Assembly (NCBI RefSeq): GCF_965638725.1
Contig: NC_134953.1
Span: forward strand, 39,050,854 to 39,114,853
Length of the DNA: 64,000 nucleotides
Direction of reading: 5' to 3'
From: Aptenodytes patagonicus
Lineage: Eukaryota > Chordata > Aves > Sphenisciformes > Spheniscidae
Every line of letters begins with the position of its first letter. The stretch's first letter is position 1. The notes under the pieces were generated by a model. That model had not been told where the DNA came from and made no database searches. It worked only from the letters and a program-made list of their open reading frames with translations. The position numbers were made by a program, and so were the translations under genes. Below, in pieces: positions 11,250-21,751 of the stretch.

Positions 11250-12537
11250 CCCCACCTCCCGGGGGGCTTGTGCCAGGGATGGAGCTGCCGTGTCCCCGCT
11301 TTGGCCCCAGCGATGTCAGGGCCGAGCGCCTGGACCCCGCAGGGCTGGCGGAGGGTGGGCGTCCTGGGGGGAGGGGGGGTGGAAAAACGGCGCAGTGCCT
11401 TTGCCAGCTACTGGCGGCCCCAAATGGGGGTGGGGGTAGGGGTGGGGTTTTGTTTGTTTTGTTTTCTTCCTGGAGCCTTAAATGCTGTGAGTTGAGGCCG
11501 TGGTGTCCTGTGGTGCCGAGCAGCTGGGGTGGCGAGTGGGTGGCAGGGGCGGGGGGTGCACCTCTTCCCTGCATGCATGGGACGTGGGTGGTAGGCGCCA
11601 GCCCCGCCCTGGACAGGAGGCTCTGTGGTCCCCCCTGGCCCGGGGTACGGGGGTGTCTGAAAGCTGGTTTGGGGGTGCCTCCACACATGGGAGGCACCTG
11701 TACATTGATTTGGGGGTGTATGTGTCAGAAGTGGTTTGAGGATGGTGTCCTTGTCAAGGGCTGGGCTGGGTCATGGGGCAGGAGGGGTGCTCTGGGTGGG
11801 TCACTATGGGGGGGGGGAGCACAGGTACTGGGGGTGTCCAGGCAAGGGTGGGGGTTGGAGGGTGCAGGGGAGGATGGGCCTGAGGCAAGGTGGGGGCAGG
11901 GTTGATGTCAAGGTCTTTGGTCAGGTTTGGGGCGGGGGATGGCAGATGAGGTCAGGGTCCTGGGGAGGGTCAGGCTGGGGGGGTTGTGCCTGATAAGGTC
12001 CTGGCTGGGGTGTGGGTTGGGGGGGGGTACTGTAAGGGATGGTCTGGGTCAGGGGTAGGGTTGGGGTCCTGCTTGGGGGGTGTGGGGTAAGGGTTGGGTC
12101 CTGTTTGGGGATGGGGGTGTGTGTGTATCAGCTCTGTGTCCTGCTACGCTCAGGGTCCTGGGGAGGTGGAGGGTGTTAATTTGGGGTTGAGGTCCTGGAG
12201 AGGGTCAAGGCTGATACAGGGGGGCATACTTGGAGCTGGGACCTATGGCGGTGGACGGATGTGTCAGCTCCAGTCCCATGTCAGTTGCGTGTGGGGGACC
12301 AAATCCAGGGGTGCTGGCAGGGGGGCACTCCCACCCCCTTCAGCCCCCACCCTACCAGGGGGGGCAGCAGCAGCAGGGCACCACCAGCATCACTGTCCCC
12401 TGTGAAGGAATGCCCCCACGGGGGATGCCTCCCCCCCCCCCAGCACCCCATGCAGGGCCAGCGGGTGCAGGTGGGGCATGGGGGGGCGTCGGGGCAGGGA
12501 GGAACGGGCGGGCGAGTGTTTGACACAGCATGGGGTA
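11250..12537. repeat. G-rich degenerate minisatellite spacer between TYSND1 and SPOCK2
   Basis: The convergent interval is strongly G-rich on the + strand, with recurring words such as GGTCCTG, GGGTTGGGG and GTGGGG (densest 11,640-12,260) and no strict period. No AATAAA or ATTAAA was found on the + strand here, so the TYSND1 3' end is not placed. Frames open across it are compositional. Confidence 0.6.
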
Positions 12538-12543
12538 TTTATT
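12538..12543 (-). terminator. SPOCK2: Candidate distal SPOCK2 poly(A) signal
   Basis: TTTATT on + (AATAAA on -) about 400 nt downstream of the SPOCK2 stop. Confidence 0.55.
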
Positions 12544-12670
12544 TCACAGCCGCTACACAACACCGGGGCCGGGGTGGCCGCACAAGCACAGCGCGGGGGG
12601 GATGCAGGGAGGGGGGGCAGCTTATCTATGGGGGTTTTATGGGGTTTTTTTTTTCCTTTTTTTCCCCACT

Positions 12671-12676
12671 TTTATT
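12671..12676 (-). terminator. SPOCK2: Candidate proximal SPOCK2 poly(A) signal
   Basis: TTTATT on + (AATAAA on -) about 266 nt downstream of the SPOCK2 stop. On the transcribed strand it is followed by an A-rich stretch, then by the distal signal. Confidence 0.55.
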
Positions 12677-12941
12677 AGTGCCGTTTGCCCTGTTGAAGAC
12701 CACGCAGCAGCACTCTAGGCCTACAAGGCTCTACCCAAAAAAAAAAAAAGCTCAAATTCGCACAAGCGTGGCTCCCTGCCCCGCTCACCCCCTCCCTGGG
12801 CAAGCACCCCGATGCCCCGTCCCGTGCAGGGCCGGGGGGTATGCACCCACCCCATGCCACGCTGGCAGCGAGGGTGTCATGGGGACCCCTGGCTGGGGGG
12901 CTGCTGCCTGGCCGTGCCACCCGCTGGGCTCTCCTGCTTCT

Positions 12942-15900
12942 CTACCAGATGTAGCCACCGTCGTCGCCCTCGCCTGCTTCGCCCTCCTCTTCCTCGCCTT
13001 CCTCGCCCGCCTCCTCCGGCTCCTTCTCCTCCTCGTCCTCCCAGCCCACGCTGCTCCCAAAGTCGCCTGAAAATCCCGCCGCCTCCTCTGCGGGGGCAAG
13101 GGGCAGAGGCTCACGGCTGGGTCCTGGGGCTGCAGTGCCCCCCCTGGAGCGGGGGGCTCCCCCCGGTTCCCCCCAGCACTCACCACAGTCGGGGCTGCCG
13201 CGGCCACGGGTGCCTGTCAGCTCGGTGCCGTGCTGGTCCACGCACCAGCACTCACCGCCGCCCGGCTCACACTGCGCCCGCCGGTAGTACCCGTCCTCAT
13301 CGCAGCTGGGGATGAAGGTGCCTGCAGGGAAGCGATGATCCCCCCCGCCCCCCCCCAAATACATGCAGTGCAAGAGCCCCCCCACGGAGCTCCCCATCCT
13401 CATCCCATGTGGGGCCCTGCCAGGGGACAGGGGCCCTGGGACCCCCAACTCACCCGGCTTTTTTTTGGCTGCTTCTTGGATCTGAATCTTCTCCAGCTCC
13501 CTGAGACAGGGTGGCTCTGCAGCACACCCACACGCTGCTCTTAGGGTGGGCATGCAGCCCCCCCCGCCCCCATGGCGGGCATCCCCTGACCCCACGGCAT
13601 GCACCCCCCCCCCGTTGCTGCAGCATGCCTTCCCCCATGGTGTGCAGCCCCCAGCCCTATGATGTGCAGCCCCCTGACCCTACAGTGTGCGCAGCCCCAC
13701 GGTGCACATCCCCCAAGACCCTGCAGCATGCATCCACCGTGGTGTGCATCCCCCAACCCATGGTGTGCTTCCCCATGACCCCACAGTGTGCACAGTCCCC
13801 TACCCTGACAGTGTGCAGCCTCCCCCCCCCCCCAGCATGCGTTCCCCATGACCCCACAGTGTGTATCCCCCCCAAATCCCATGGCATGCACCCCCCCGCA
13901 ATGGTGTGCATCCCCCCACCCCCCCACACCCCCATGGTGTGCATCCTCCCATGGCAAGCATCCCTGCCCTACCCCAATCCCACAGCATGGATTCCCCGTG
14001 ACCCCATGGTGTGCATCCCCCCAACCCCATGGCATGCATTCCCCCAACCCTGCAGTGTGCATCCTCCTGACCCCGCAGTGTACAACCCCGGCCCCACAGC
14101 ACACAACACAATCCCCCAGCGTGACGCACTTTCCCTCCAGAAGCAGAAGCACCACTCGGGGGCAGAGACGCGGCCATCCTTGGAGGTGTCGCAGGAGTTG
14201 AAGAAGGCGCGGATGCACACCTCGTACTTGTCCAGGTTGATGGCGGCCAGCTCGGCTGCCTCCAGGAAGAGATCCTCGCTTGTGTCCAGCCGGGCGAACA
14301 TCCACCCCACCGCCTCCTTGCAGCTGGCTGCCACGCTCCTCTCCAGCGCTGCGGGGCAGGATGCGGCCCATGGCTGCCCAGCCCCACCAGGGACAGCGCC
14401 CTACACCCCCTCCCCGCATGGCGGGGACACGTACCGCTGGCGGGGCTGGCGGGGAGGCCGCCGGAGCCGTTCTGCTTGGAGTTCTCCCGCAGGAGCTGGA
14501 ACCAGTCGCGCAGGCGGTCACCCAGGTCGGCCAGGTCCTGCCCGGTGCACAGCTCTGGGGAGGGTCCGGGGGGCGGCATCAGGCCAAGCAGGGCTCAGGG
14601 ACACGCCCCCGGTGCCCCCCATCCCACTCACCTTGCTTGCTGTCGCCAGCGGGGCCATGCGGGGTCGGGCAGGGGCACTGCCCCTCGCACCGCACCGTCA
14701 GCTGCTTGCTGGCCAGGCACGCCTGCTGCTCCAGCTTGCACTGTGGGGCGGCAGCAGGACGTCGGCAGGAGGGGGACATGGCACAGTGTCCCCCTCCCCA
14801 CGGCAAGGTGCCACCGTCCTTACCGCCGAGCTGTAGGTGTGGCCGTCAGAGCCACAGACGGCGGCGAGCGGGGCGGCGTGGCAGGGCTTGCAGCCCCCAT
14901 GCCCCTTGGCACCCGGTGGCTTGATCCTGCGCGGGGCGAGGGGACAGCGCTGAGCCCCCAGCTTGGCCTCCCCCCCAGCCACCGGCTCGGCCCCAGCCCC
15001 GCCGCCCTCCTACCTGTGCTCCAGCTTCTTGCGGCTGATGCACATGGCGCGCTGGTAGCCCTGCGCCACGCACACCTTGTGCCGGCTGCACTTCACCTTC
15101 TGGCAGGGGTCCTTGGTGGTGTCCAGGGCTGGGGGGGCAGAGAGGGGCCGGGGAAGGTTTGGGGGGGCAGGCAGGGACTCCCCTGGGGGAGACCCAGCAG
15201 CGCTGGCCACCAGCCGGCCCGGCACAAAGCACCATTCAGGCTGCAGCTGGGCGGCCACCTCGGCACCAGCTGCCGCTTCCCGGCACGCACTGGCCCTGCC
15301 ACCGCTCCCAGCCGGAAGGGAAAAGCTGGGGGGGGGGGTGCGGGCAGAAGGTGTCCCCCCCTCCGTGCCAGCTGTCACCGAGCCCCCTGCGCCCCATCCC
15401 AAACCCATCCCAGCTCCATTCCAGTGGTACCTTCATCCCCGGGCTGGTTGTCCTCCCAGCTCTTGATGTAGTCATCCTGCAAAGCGGGGAGAGCCTGGAT
15501 GAGCACAGGCAACGGGAGAGGTGACACCAGGCCAGGCATGCCACCATCCCGCTTGGGGACACCAGCCTGGCGAGGCTCCCCCTGCACACACTTGCAGCGC
15601 GCGCGCGCACACACACACACACCCCCCCCCACCCCCAGGGACTCCCCATGCCAGGAAGGGAGCAAGCAGGGGTGGGGAGCAGCCTCCCCCCAAAGCGGGC
15701 TGCTGCCAGGGCGAGGCAGCACTGGCAGCCCCTCGACGCTCACCTCCACCTCCTGGCAGCGCGGCGAGACGGCCCAGACGACACCAAAAAAAGAGAGAAA
15801 GAGAGAGCGAGAGCGTGCGCTGTCAGCCCCGGGGCAGCCCAAAGCCCCCTGCTCCTGGTCCCAGCCCACGGTGACGGGCACCCTGTGCCAGTTGGGCACC

Positions 15901-18307
15901 CCGACTTTCTGAGCTGCCCAACACTCCCATCACCAGCCCCAGATGCCACCGGCGCCCGCCACCAAGATGCTCCCCCACCTCTGGCTCTAGACCTGTAATC
16001 CTGGAGAGCCTTTATGCAGGATAGAGCCTTTATGCAGGATAAAGCCTTTCCCCATCGCCCCTTGGCCAGCCAGGAAAGTCAGGGAGTGGGAGGGACGGGG
16101 TGTGGAAATAGGGATGGGGGGAGGAAGCCCCTGGGAGCCCGGCGAGGCCCTGCCGGGATCCTCGTGGGGTGATGGTCCTCGTGCCGCCACCCTGGTTTTT
16201 CAATAGCGAGCCCAGAGGGAGCGGGCTAAGATGGGTGTCGCTGCCTGGGGAGGCAGAGCTGCTCCCCCGGGGCCCCAAAAACATCCCAGGGGTGGGGGGA
16301 GCGATGGGGACTCAAACCCTCCTGGCAGGCGGCATCGCTCACCCCATGGGATGCCCTGGGGTGGGTTTTGTGATAATAAGGCAGGAGCATCGCTACCACC
16401 CCGGGGAGGGCGGGCAGGGTTTTGGATGGCAGCTCGAAGCAGAGGCACGGGAGGCAGCTCTGGAGGGGATGTCTCTCGCTCCGGCGTAGCGATGTTTGCA
16501 CCACAATCGATAGCCCGCGTTCCCGTGCCGTGATTAGTAACACTGCAGCGCCCGGCAGCTCCCTGCGGTGCGGCTTTCGGCACGACCGCCGGCCTCCTCC
16601 CTGCCGCACGGTGGGTCACGCTCCCCGCACCGGCGCTGCTGGGCCAAAAACCCCACAAATCCACGGGATTTGCTTATTAATCTGCACTAACCACCGGCAG
16701 GGCCGCAGCCCCCCCGGCCCAGCAGCCCTGGTGGCGGCAGCACAGCTGGGCGGGCCCCCCACCTGCTGCTAGTGGGGTGCAGCTAGCACCCAGGTATGGG
16801 GGTCTCTCAGCCCTGAACCCCCCCTAGAATGGCCAGTGTGGGGGGGGCACGTCCACATGTGCTCCCCCTTGAGCATCTGCAGCCGGCTGAGGTCCCAGGT
16901 GCCCAACACTGACGTTGTCAGCCGGTTATGTTGCTGGAGGGGTCTCCAGGGAGGCGGTTACCCCGTCCCTTGCACCCTCGCCCGTGCTCTGTCTCCCTAA
17001 CCGGTTTATTTGGGGGGTGGCAGTGCCCCCGCCCTGCCCACGGCAGGGCACATCTCCCAGCGGCACATCCTTGCTGCCAAGGTGAACCCGAGTGCGCATT
17101 TGAACAAAGACCGGAGGGGCCGGCTCAGGGTTGGGGGGGCGGCTCGGTGTGTTCCCCCTCCCTGCTCGGCTGCCGCAGGTCCCCCGGCCAGCCCCGGATG
17201 GGGATGCAGTGCCGTGCCCCCACTCTGGAGGACATGAGCTGGGGGTAACTTGGGGGCAGGGGTGTAAAATGTCCCCAGGAAAAATCCCTGCCTGCCCCAT
17301 AAAATTAAGGATTGGAACTAAATGCCATTGAGGCTGTTATTAAGGGCTGCATAAAAGCAAGGGGTTATTGGATCCTGAGACGAATGTGCCAGGTCACCTG
17401 CCATTGCTCCAGCGGCCTCCGCATCCTCATCCTCGCCCTCCCCGCCTTGTGCCCCCCCCCCATCCCCAGGGACCACCACCCGCCGAGCCAGGGCCGGCCC
17501 CAGCTGTGGCACCCTGCAGGGCTCAGGGGAGCAGGAATCCGGGAAGATGTCCATGCCCCGACCTGCGCTGAGCTGTCACCAAGGGGCTGAGGCCACGGCG
17601 CAGCCCTCCCCGCTGCCCGCAAAGGGCAGGCAGGGCCTGCCCGTGCCTCTGCCTGGGCCCTGATGTGCTGCCTGGGGAGAGGGTGCAGGGGACAGCACCC
17701 CCAGGTCCCTGCTGAGGTTGGCTTTGGCATCAAGCCCTGGCCATGGTGGCCTTAGCATCGGTCACGCCAGCTTTGTTAATGGGCACAGTGGCATTGGGCA
17801 TGGTGGCATCGGGCACGGTGATGGTGGGCACAGTGGCCTTGGCGTTGGCGCTGCCAAAGCCAGGGAGCATCTCCTGGGTACCGGGGCTGGAAGCCGCCCA
17901 CGGCCGCGGCGGGTGGCAGTGGGATGCGGGCAGCACCGAGCATCTCCGGCAGCCTGCGATGGAGCCGGGGGCCGGGGCCGGGGGAGGGTCGTGCTGCGGC
18001 AGCCGCAGCGGTGGGGCGGGGAGGGGGCTCCCGGTGCCCGGCGGCGCGTCCCGTCCCGTCCCCCCCCGCCCCGCTGCCGGCGCGGACTCACGTCTCGGAA
18101 GCGGTTCCAGTGCTTGATCCTGCCGCCGTACTGGGAGATGGAGGAGAGCCATTGCTCGTCCTCCATGAAATTGCCGGGGCTCTCCCCCGTCGCGGCGGGG
18201 CCGGGGCCGGCGGCGGGGCCGGCGGCGGGCCCGGGGCCGGCGGCGGCGGCGGGCAGGATCAGGGCCAGCAGGGCCAGCAGGGCGCGGCGCCCGCCGCAGC
18301 CCCGCAT
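12942..18307 (-). CDS. SPOCK2: SPOCK2 (testican-2), extracellular heparan-sulfate proteoglycan (complete, 11 coding exons)
   Basis: Secreted calcium-binding matrix proteoglycan of the SPARC family. Exons in transcript order: 18307-18092, 15752-15744, 15476-15431, 15128-15014, 14926-14824, 14740-14632, 14554-14435, 14348-14130, 13516-13454, 13321-13184, 13087-12942; all GT-AG, phases close to 427 aa plus TAG (human about 424). Order of domains: signal peptide (about 1-23, LLALLALILPAAAA), a Gly-Pro-Ala linker (24-39), testican-specific region with NFMEDEQWLSSISQY (46-60), follistatin/Kazal-like cysteine module (C99-C187, with VCGSDGHTYSS 152-162), extracellular calcium-binding domain with an EF-hand loop DTSKDGRVSAPE (293-304), thyroglobulin type-1 domain (C316-C379, CWCV 358-361), and a Glu-rich tail ending GGYIW. 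A Ser-Gly pair at 386-387 is a likely glycosaminoglycan site; a second one expected from human is absent (GSS). Start chosen because it precedes a clean signal peptide. SPOCK2 is in tandem with ASCC1, as in human. Confidence 0.96.
13545..14110. repeat. Irregular minisatellite in SPOCK2 intron 8
   Basis: Nearly the whole 0.6-kb intron consists of degenerate repeats built on CCCCATGGTGTGCATCCCCC-like units, about 20-40 bp apart, with many copies of GTGTGCA or GCATGCA separated by C-runs. The open frames across it are artefacts of repetition. Confidence 0.8.
15744..15752 (-). other. SPOCK2: SPOCK2 9-nt micro-exon (Glu-Val-Glu)
   Basis: On the minus strand a tgccag acceptor, nine coding bases (GAGGTGGAG) and a gtgagc donor encode E73-V74-E75. 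Both neighbours break exactly at this point (FRD before, DDYIKSWEDN after), and testicans carry EVE at this position. Both flanking introns are phase 0, so skipping would keep the frame. Confidence 0.85.
16005..16046. repeat. 18-bp tandem repeat in SPOCK2 intron 1
   Basis: Two identical 18-bp units (AGAGCCTTTATGCAGGAT, 16005-16022 and 16023-16040) plus the start of a third. No function is evident. Confidence 0.75.
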
Positions 18308-18520
18308 GCTGCCGCAGCGCCGGGGGGAGCGGGCGGCGCGGCGGGAGCGGCGCGGTGCGGAGCGGTGCGGTGCGCACGGGGAGGCGCCGGCGGCGAGTGC
18401 GGCCGCGGGGCGGCACCGGGCGGCACCGGCGGGAGGGCCGGGGCGGGGCCTCCGCCGCGCCCGCCGCACCTGCGCGCCGGCACCGGGGCGGGGGAGCGCC
18501 GGCAGGGCACGGCCGCGGCC
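18020..18520 (-). promoter_or_regulatory. SPOCK2: CpG-rich 5' UTR and promoter region of SPOCK2
   Basis: Dense CpG sequence surrounds the first coding exon and extends about 200 bp upstream of the ATG before giving way to a C-rich minisatellite. No TATA box is seen. The transcription start is probably between 18,350 and 18,500. The absence of an acceptor next to the ATG fits a first exon holding both 5' UTR and signal peptide. Confidence 0.6.
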
Positions 18521-18524
18521 CCGG

Positions 18525-19085
18525 TGCCTCCCCTGTCCCCATCCTGCATCCCCCGTCCCTGCCCTGTCCCCGTCCTGCATCCCTCATTCCGTATCCCTGG
18601 TCCCTACCATGTCCCCATCCCGCATCCCCCATCCCTGCTGCATCCCCATCCCGCTTCCCCCGTCCCGCATTCCCCGTCCCTACTACGTCCCCATCCCACA
18701 CCCTCTGACGCTGCCCTGTCCCTATCCTGCGCCCCCGGTCCCTGCCCTGTCCCCATCCTGCATTCCCCATCCCACGTCCCCTGTCCCCGTCTTGTCCCCT
18801 GATCCTGCATCCCCTGCCCTTGCTGTGCTCCACCCTACAATCCCTGTCCCTGCGGTGCCTCCACCCCTGCCATGTCCCCATCTTGCAGCCCCTGGCCCTG
18901 CCGTGCCCCCACCCTGCAGCCCTCACCCTCCATCCCCACCAAATCCCCACCCCGTATCCCTATCCCCCATCTTCCAACCCCCGTCCCCATCCTTTATCCT
19001 CTGTCCCTGCCACGTCCCCACGCTGCATCCCCCATCCTCCAACCCCTGTCCCTGCAATGCCCACCCTGCGGTCCCCGTCCCTCGG
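18525..19085. repeat. C-rich minisatellite upstream of SPOCK2
   Basis: Roughly 560 bp of degenerate tandem units of about 25-35 bp built on CCCTGTCCCCATCCTGCATC with variants such as CCCCCGTCCCTG. The array starts about 220 bp upstream of the SPOCK2 start codon, so it borders or invades the promoter. Copies differ from each other, suggesting an old array. Long frames across it in several phases are artefacts. Confidence 0.85.
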
Positions 19086-19293
19086 CCACCCCAGCACAGC
19101 GTTTTGGAAGATGCCCACCCCTGCCCCGAGGGAGGCCGGAGAGCAGAGCCGGGCAGGCGGGTTTCGGACCACTGCTTTTGGGTTTTCCCCTCCTCTCAGC
19201 CGGAGGAAGGCAGGCAGGCAGGGTGGGCACAGAGCCGCTCGGAGGGACATCTCCGTCCGCTTGGGCTTGGCAAGGGAGGATGGTGACAACTCA

Positions 19294-19371
19294 CCCCGGC
19301 TGCAGCTGCGAAGGAGCAGCGGGGGCGCGGGGCTCCGCGCCCCCGCTGCTCCTTCGCAGCTGCAGCCGGGG
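19294..19371. repeat. 37-bp perfect inverted repeat with 4-nt loop
   Basis: Left arm 19294-19330 (starts CCCCGGCTGCAGCTGCGAAG, ends GGGGGCGCGG), loop 19331-19334 (GGCT), right arm 19335-19371 is its exact reverse complement. The stem is very GC-rich. Pairing stops sharply at an A opposite A on the outside. It lies 987 bp upstream of the SPOCK2 ATG. No flanking target duplication or transposon termini were recognised. Confidence 0.95.
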
Positions 19372-21740
19372 AGCTCCCAGCACACACACGGCTTTTATTC
19401 TCCCTGCGAGGATGCTCGGGATGGAGAGAAAACACAGCGCTGCGTTTCCTTACAGGAAAAGCAGCAGCTACGGCCCACAGCAGGTGCACACGTTGTCCCT
19501 GAAGGAGCAATGCTGACCCTAAGCGAGGCTGCTGCAACTGGAAATACAGCTTCCAGGCGCTGCGTTTAAGAAAACGGTGTTATTTTCAACTTTACGGTTA
19601 ACGATGAGCCGCACTCCCAACCTGGGCTCCAGCGAGGCTTGCTGCCGAGCAAAACGACGGCACGGAACAACTTTCTTCTTCCTCCGTGCAATAAGGACGC
19701 GGGCACCTGCGAGTGGGGCGGCCAGCCTCTAACGCAGCCTGGATGGGGGAAAGAAGCAGAGCCGCAGATCTCAGTTTTAACAAGTTTTAGGCAAGTTCGA
19801 AAGTATTAGGTTGTATCTCGCAAACCCGTATCGCTGCCTGGTTTAACGGGATTTCAATTCATCGGTGCAGAACCATGCATAAAACACAGTTTTATCGTGC
19901 TCAGTATGAAGGTGTTCTAATTATATTTATGAACAATGACAGAAAAGGGAAACCCCTTGGTAAATCCATCACAGTACATTTTCTTCCAGCCCCGCCCCCC
20001 CGAAAAGCAGTAGGTGTGTTTTATTTACACGAGTAGCTCCCTTGTGTAAGTGTAAGGGGATACAACATCCAACTCTGCCCCTCTCATTTATGTAATAAGC
20101 ATTTTCGTTTCAAAAGCGGCAAAGCGGAGCTGCCACTCCACCACACTCACGTGCGTGCTTAACGTTATACAAGGGGATCAAGCGAGGCGTAAATTTAAGT
20201 ACACGCACAATGGTTTGCTGGATCACAGCCTAACCTACGATGCCACGCATGAGAGGAACAGACCAGAACCCTTAATTCTGCCCAGGGATGGAGGTGTAAA
20301 ATGAATTTAGCCGTGCCAGGCTAGAGCAGCAGAATAAGCCGCTTACCGCCAAAATTCAACCAACTTCCAAACAGTCACAGAAATAACTGTCATTAAAACA
20401 TGTCTACATTAGTGGGAAGTGGAGGAGTATCCTCGGATCGGCCCTTCTTTGTAGAAAAGCTGTTTGCCTCCATGCCGAGATGCTGTTTGCAAGGTCAAAG
20501 CTACTCCTGTGTTAGGGAGGTGGGAAGACTGTAAGTCCACCTCAGTGAAGAAGAAGAAGAAATCAGAATCGCCAGTATTAGGTGACAACGGAGGAAAGCA
20601 GGCGTGATAGAAATGCCACCAATGCCCTATTAAGGAAAACCAGAGTGCGAACAACACCCCATGTCCTGTAGTGCTCAGCTTCTTGGTGAGAGTTGTTAAA
20701 AACCCAGCAGGCAGAAGCTTTCCAAGGTGCATCTCCCCTTCCTGCGGCAGGCAGCACGGCTGGCGGCTGTGTGAGCAGCTCCCAGGTCTGTTCTTTGGGC
20801 AGCTGATGAGATTTGCCAAGTACCTCTTCAGGCTGGCGGAAAGATGACAGCAACCGGTGCTAAGTGCTCTCAGCACCTCCCTGCTAGCGAGCACGCCGGT
20901 GCTCTGCTCGCCGAGTGAACTGTTTCGAAGGCAGCCCTTCCTCCTCTGCTTGGAGAGCACAAAGGCATTCGTCTGCAAGGAAAAGCAGAGACAAAAAGCC
21001 CAACGGTTGTAATTGGGTACAAGCGCAGACTCCAGGGTAAAGGGCAACCGGCAAAACCACAGATGATTTGATTTCCTGGCAGGCGGGCTTGCAAGCAGAG
21101 ATGGGCAATTTGGTCTTGGAAATACAACCGGCAACGCATTTGGGGAAAAAAGGAAAGCCACCCCGAATCCTGACCGCCTCCCACCGCTGTTTGTGCATGC
21201 AGTCAGAGCATGGCCACACAGCCAGCTCACTTTGGGAGGGAGGAAACGGGATGAAAACCTCTCAAAAATGATCACTAGTACAAGCGGGTGCTGCTGGAGC
21301 AGCCCCGTCCCTAGCTAACACGCCCTCTGCCTCGATGACAGCGCAATTCCACATTCATGGCAGCAACTAGGAACGGGCAGCAGCAGCAGCTGCTGCCACC
21401 ACTGGTTTGTTGCAAAACAACTAAACGCCAGCAACATCCATTTTTCAAAGTGTTCATCCTCGGGCGAGTTGAAAGCCTGTGTTGCTATTCTTACCGAACG
21501 GGGAGATTTACAAGAAAAAACAGTTGTCTTCAGATCTCTGAAGGATTCACAATGGTATCAAAGAGTTTTGCTCTTCTTTTAATGGAGAATCCACCTGCAA
21601 GGCATATGTATTTTGACATGCTCCGAAACGGTCACTGGAAAGAGCTCTTACCATAAATGCTTTCTTATTAACATAGTTGTGTGCTGGAAGTTTAATTACA
21701 GAAACTATCAATGCAACAGGAGATAAACACTTTGCTTTTG
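19372..21740. other. SPOCK2-ASCC1 spacer
   Basis: Ordinary, moderately AT-rich sequence with no recognised gene or repeat family. It contains further minus-strand AATAAA signals (20020-20025) that could end longer ASCC1 transcripts. A 288-codon minus-strand open frame (20409-21275) lies here; it shows no recognisable domain and is treated as non-coding. Confidence 0.5.
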
Positions 21741-21751
21741 AAGGGAATTAA

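Noticed and set aside
13511-14836. 441-codon plus-strand frame antisense to SPOCK2
   Set aside because: Made of the intron 8 minisatellite and antisense exon sequence; repeats of MVCIP-like words are not a protein family.
17718-19286. 522-codon plus-strand and 406-codon minus-strand frames across SPOCK2 exon 1 and the upstream array
   Set aside because: The translations are tandem repeats of the minisatellite fused to CpG-rich sequence. Only the signal-peptide exon 18092-18307 (-) is coding.
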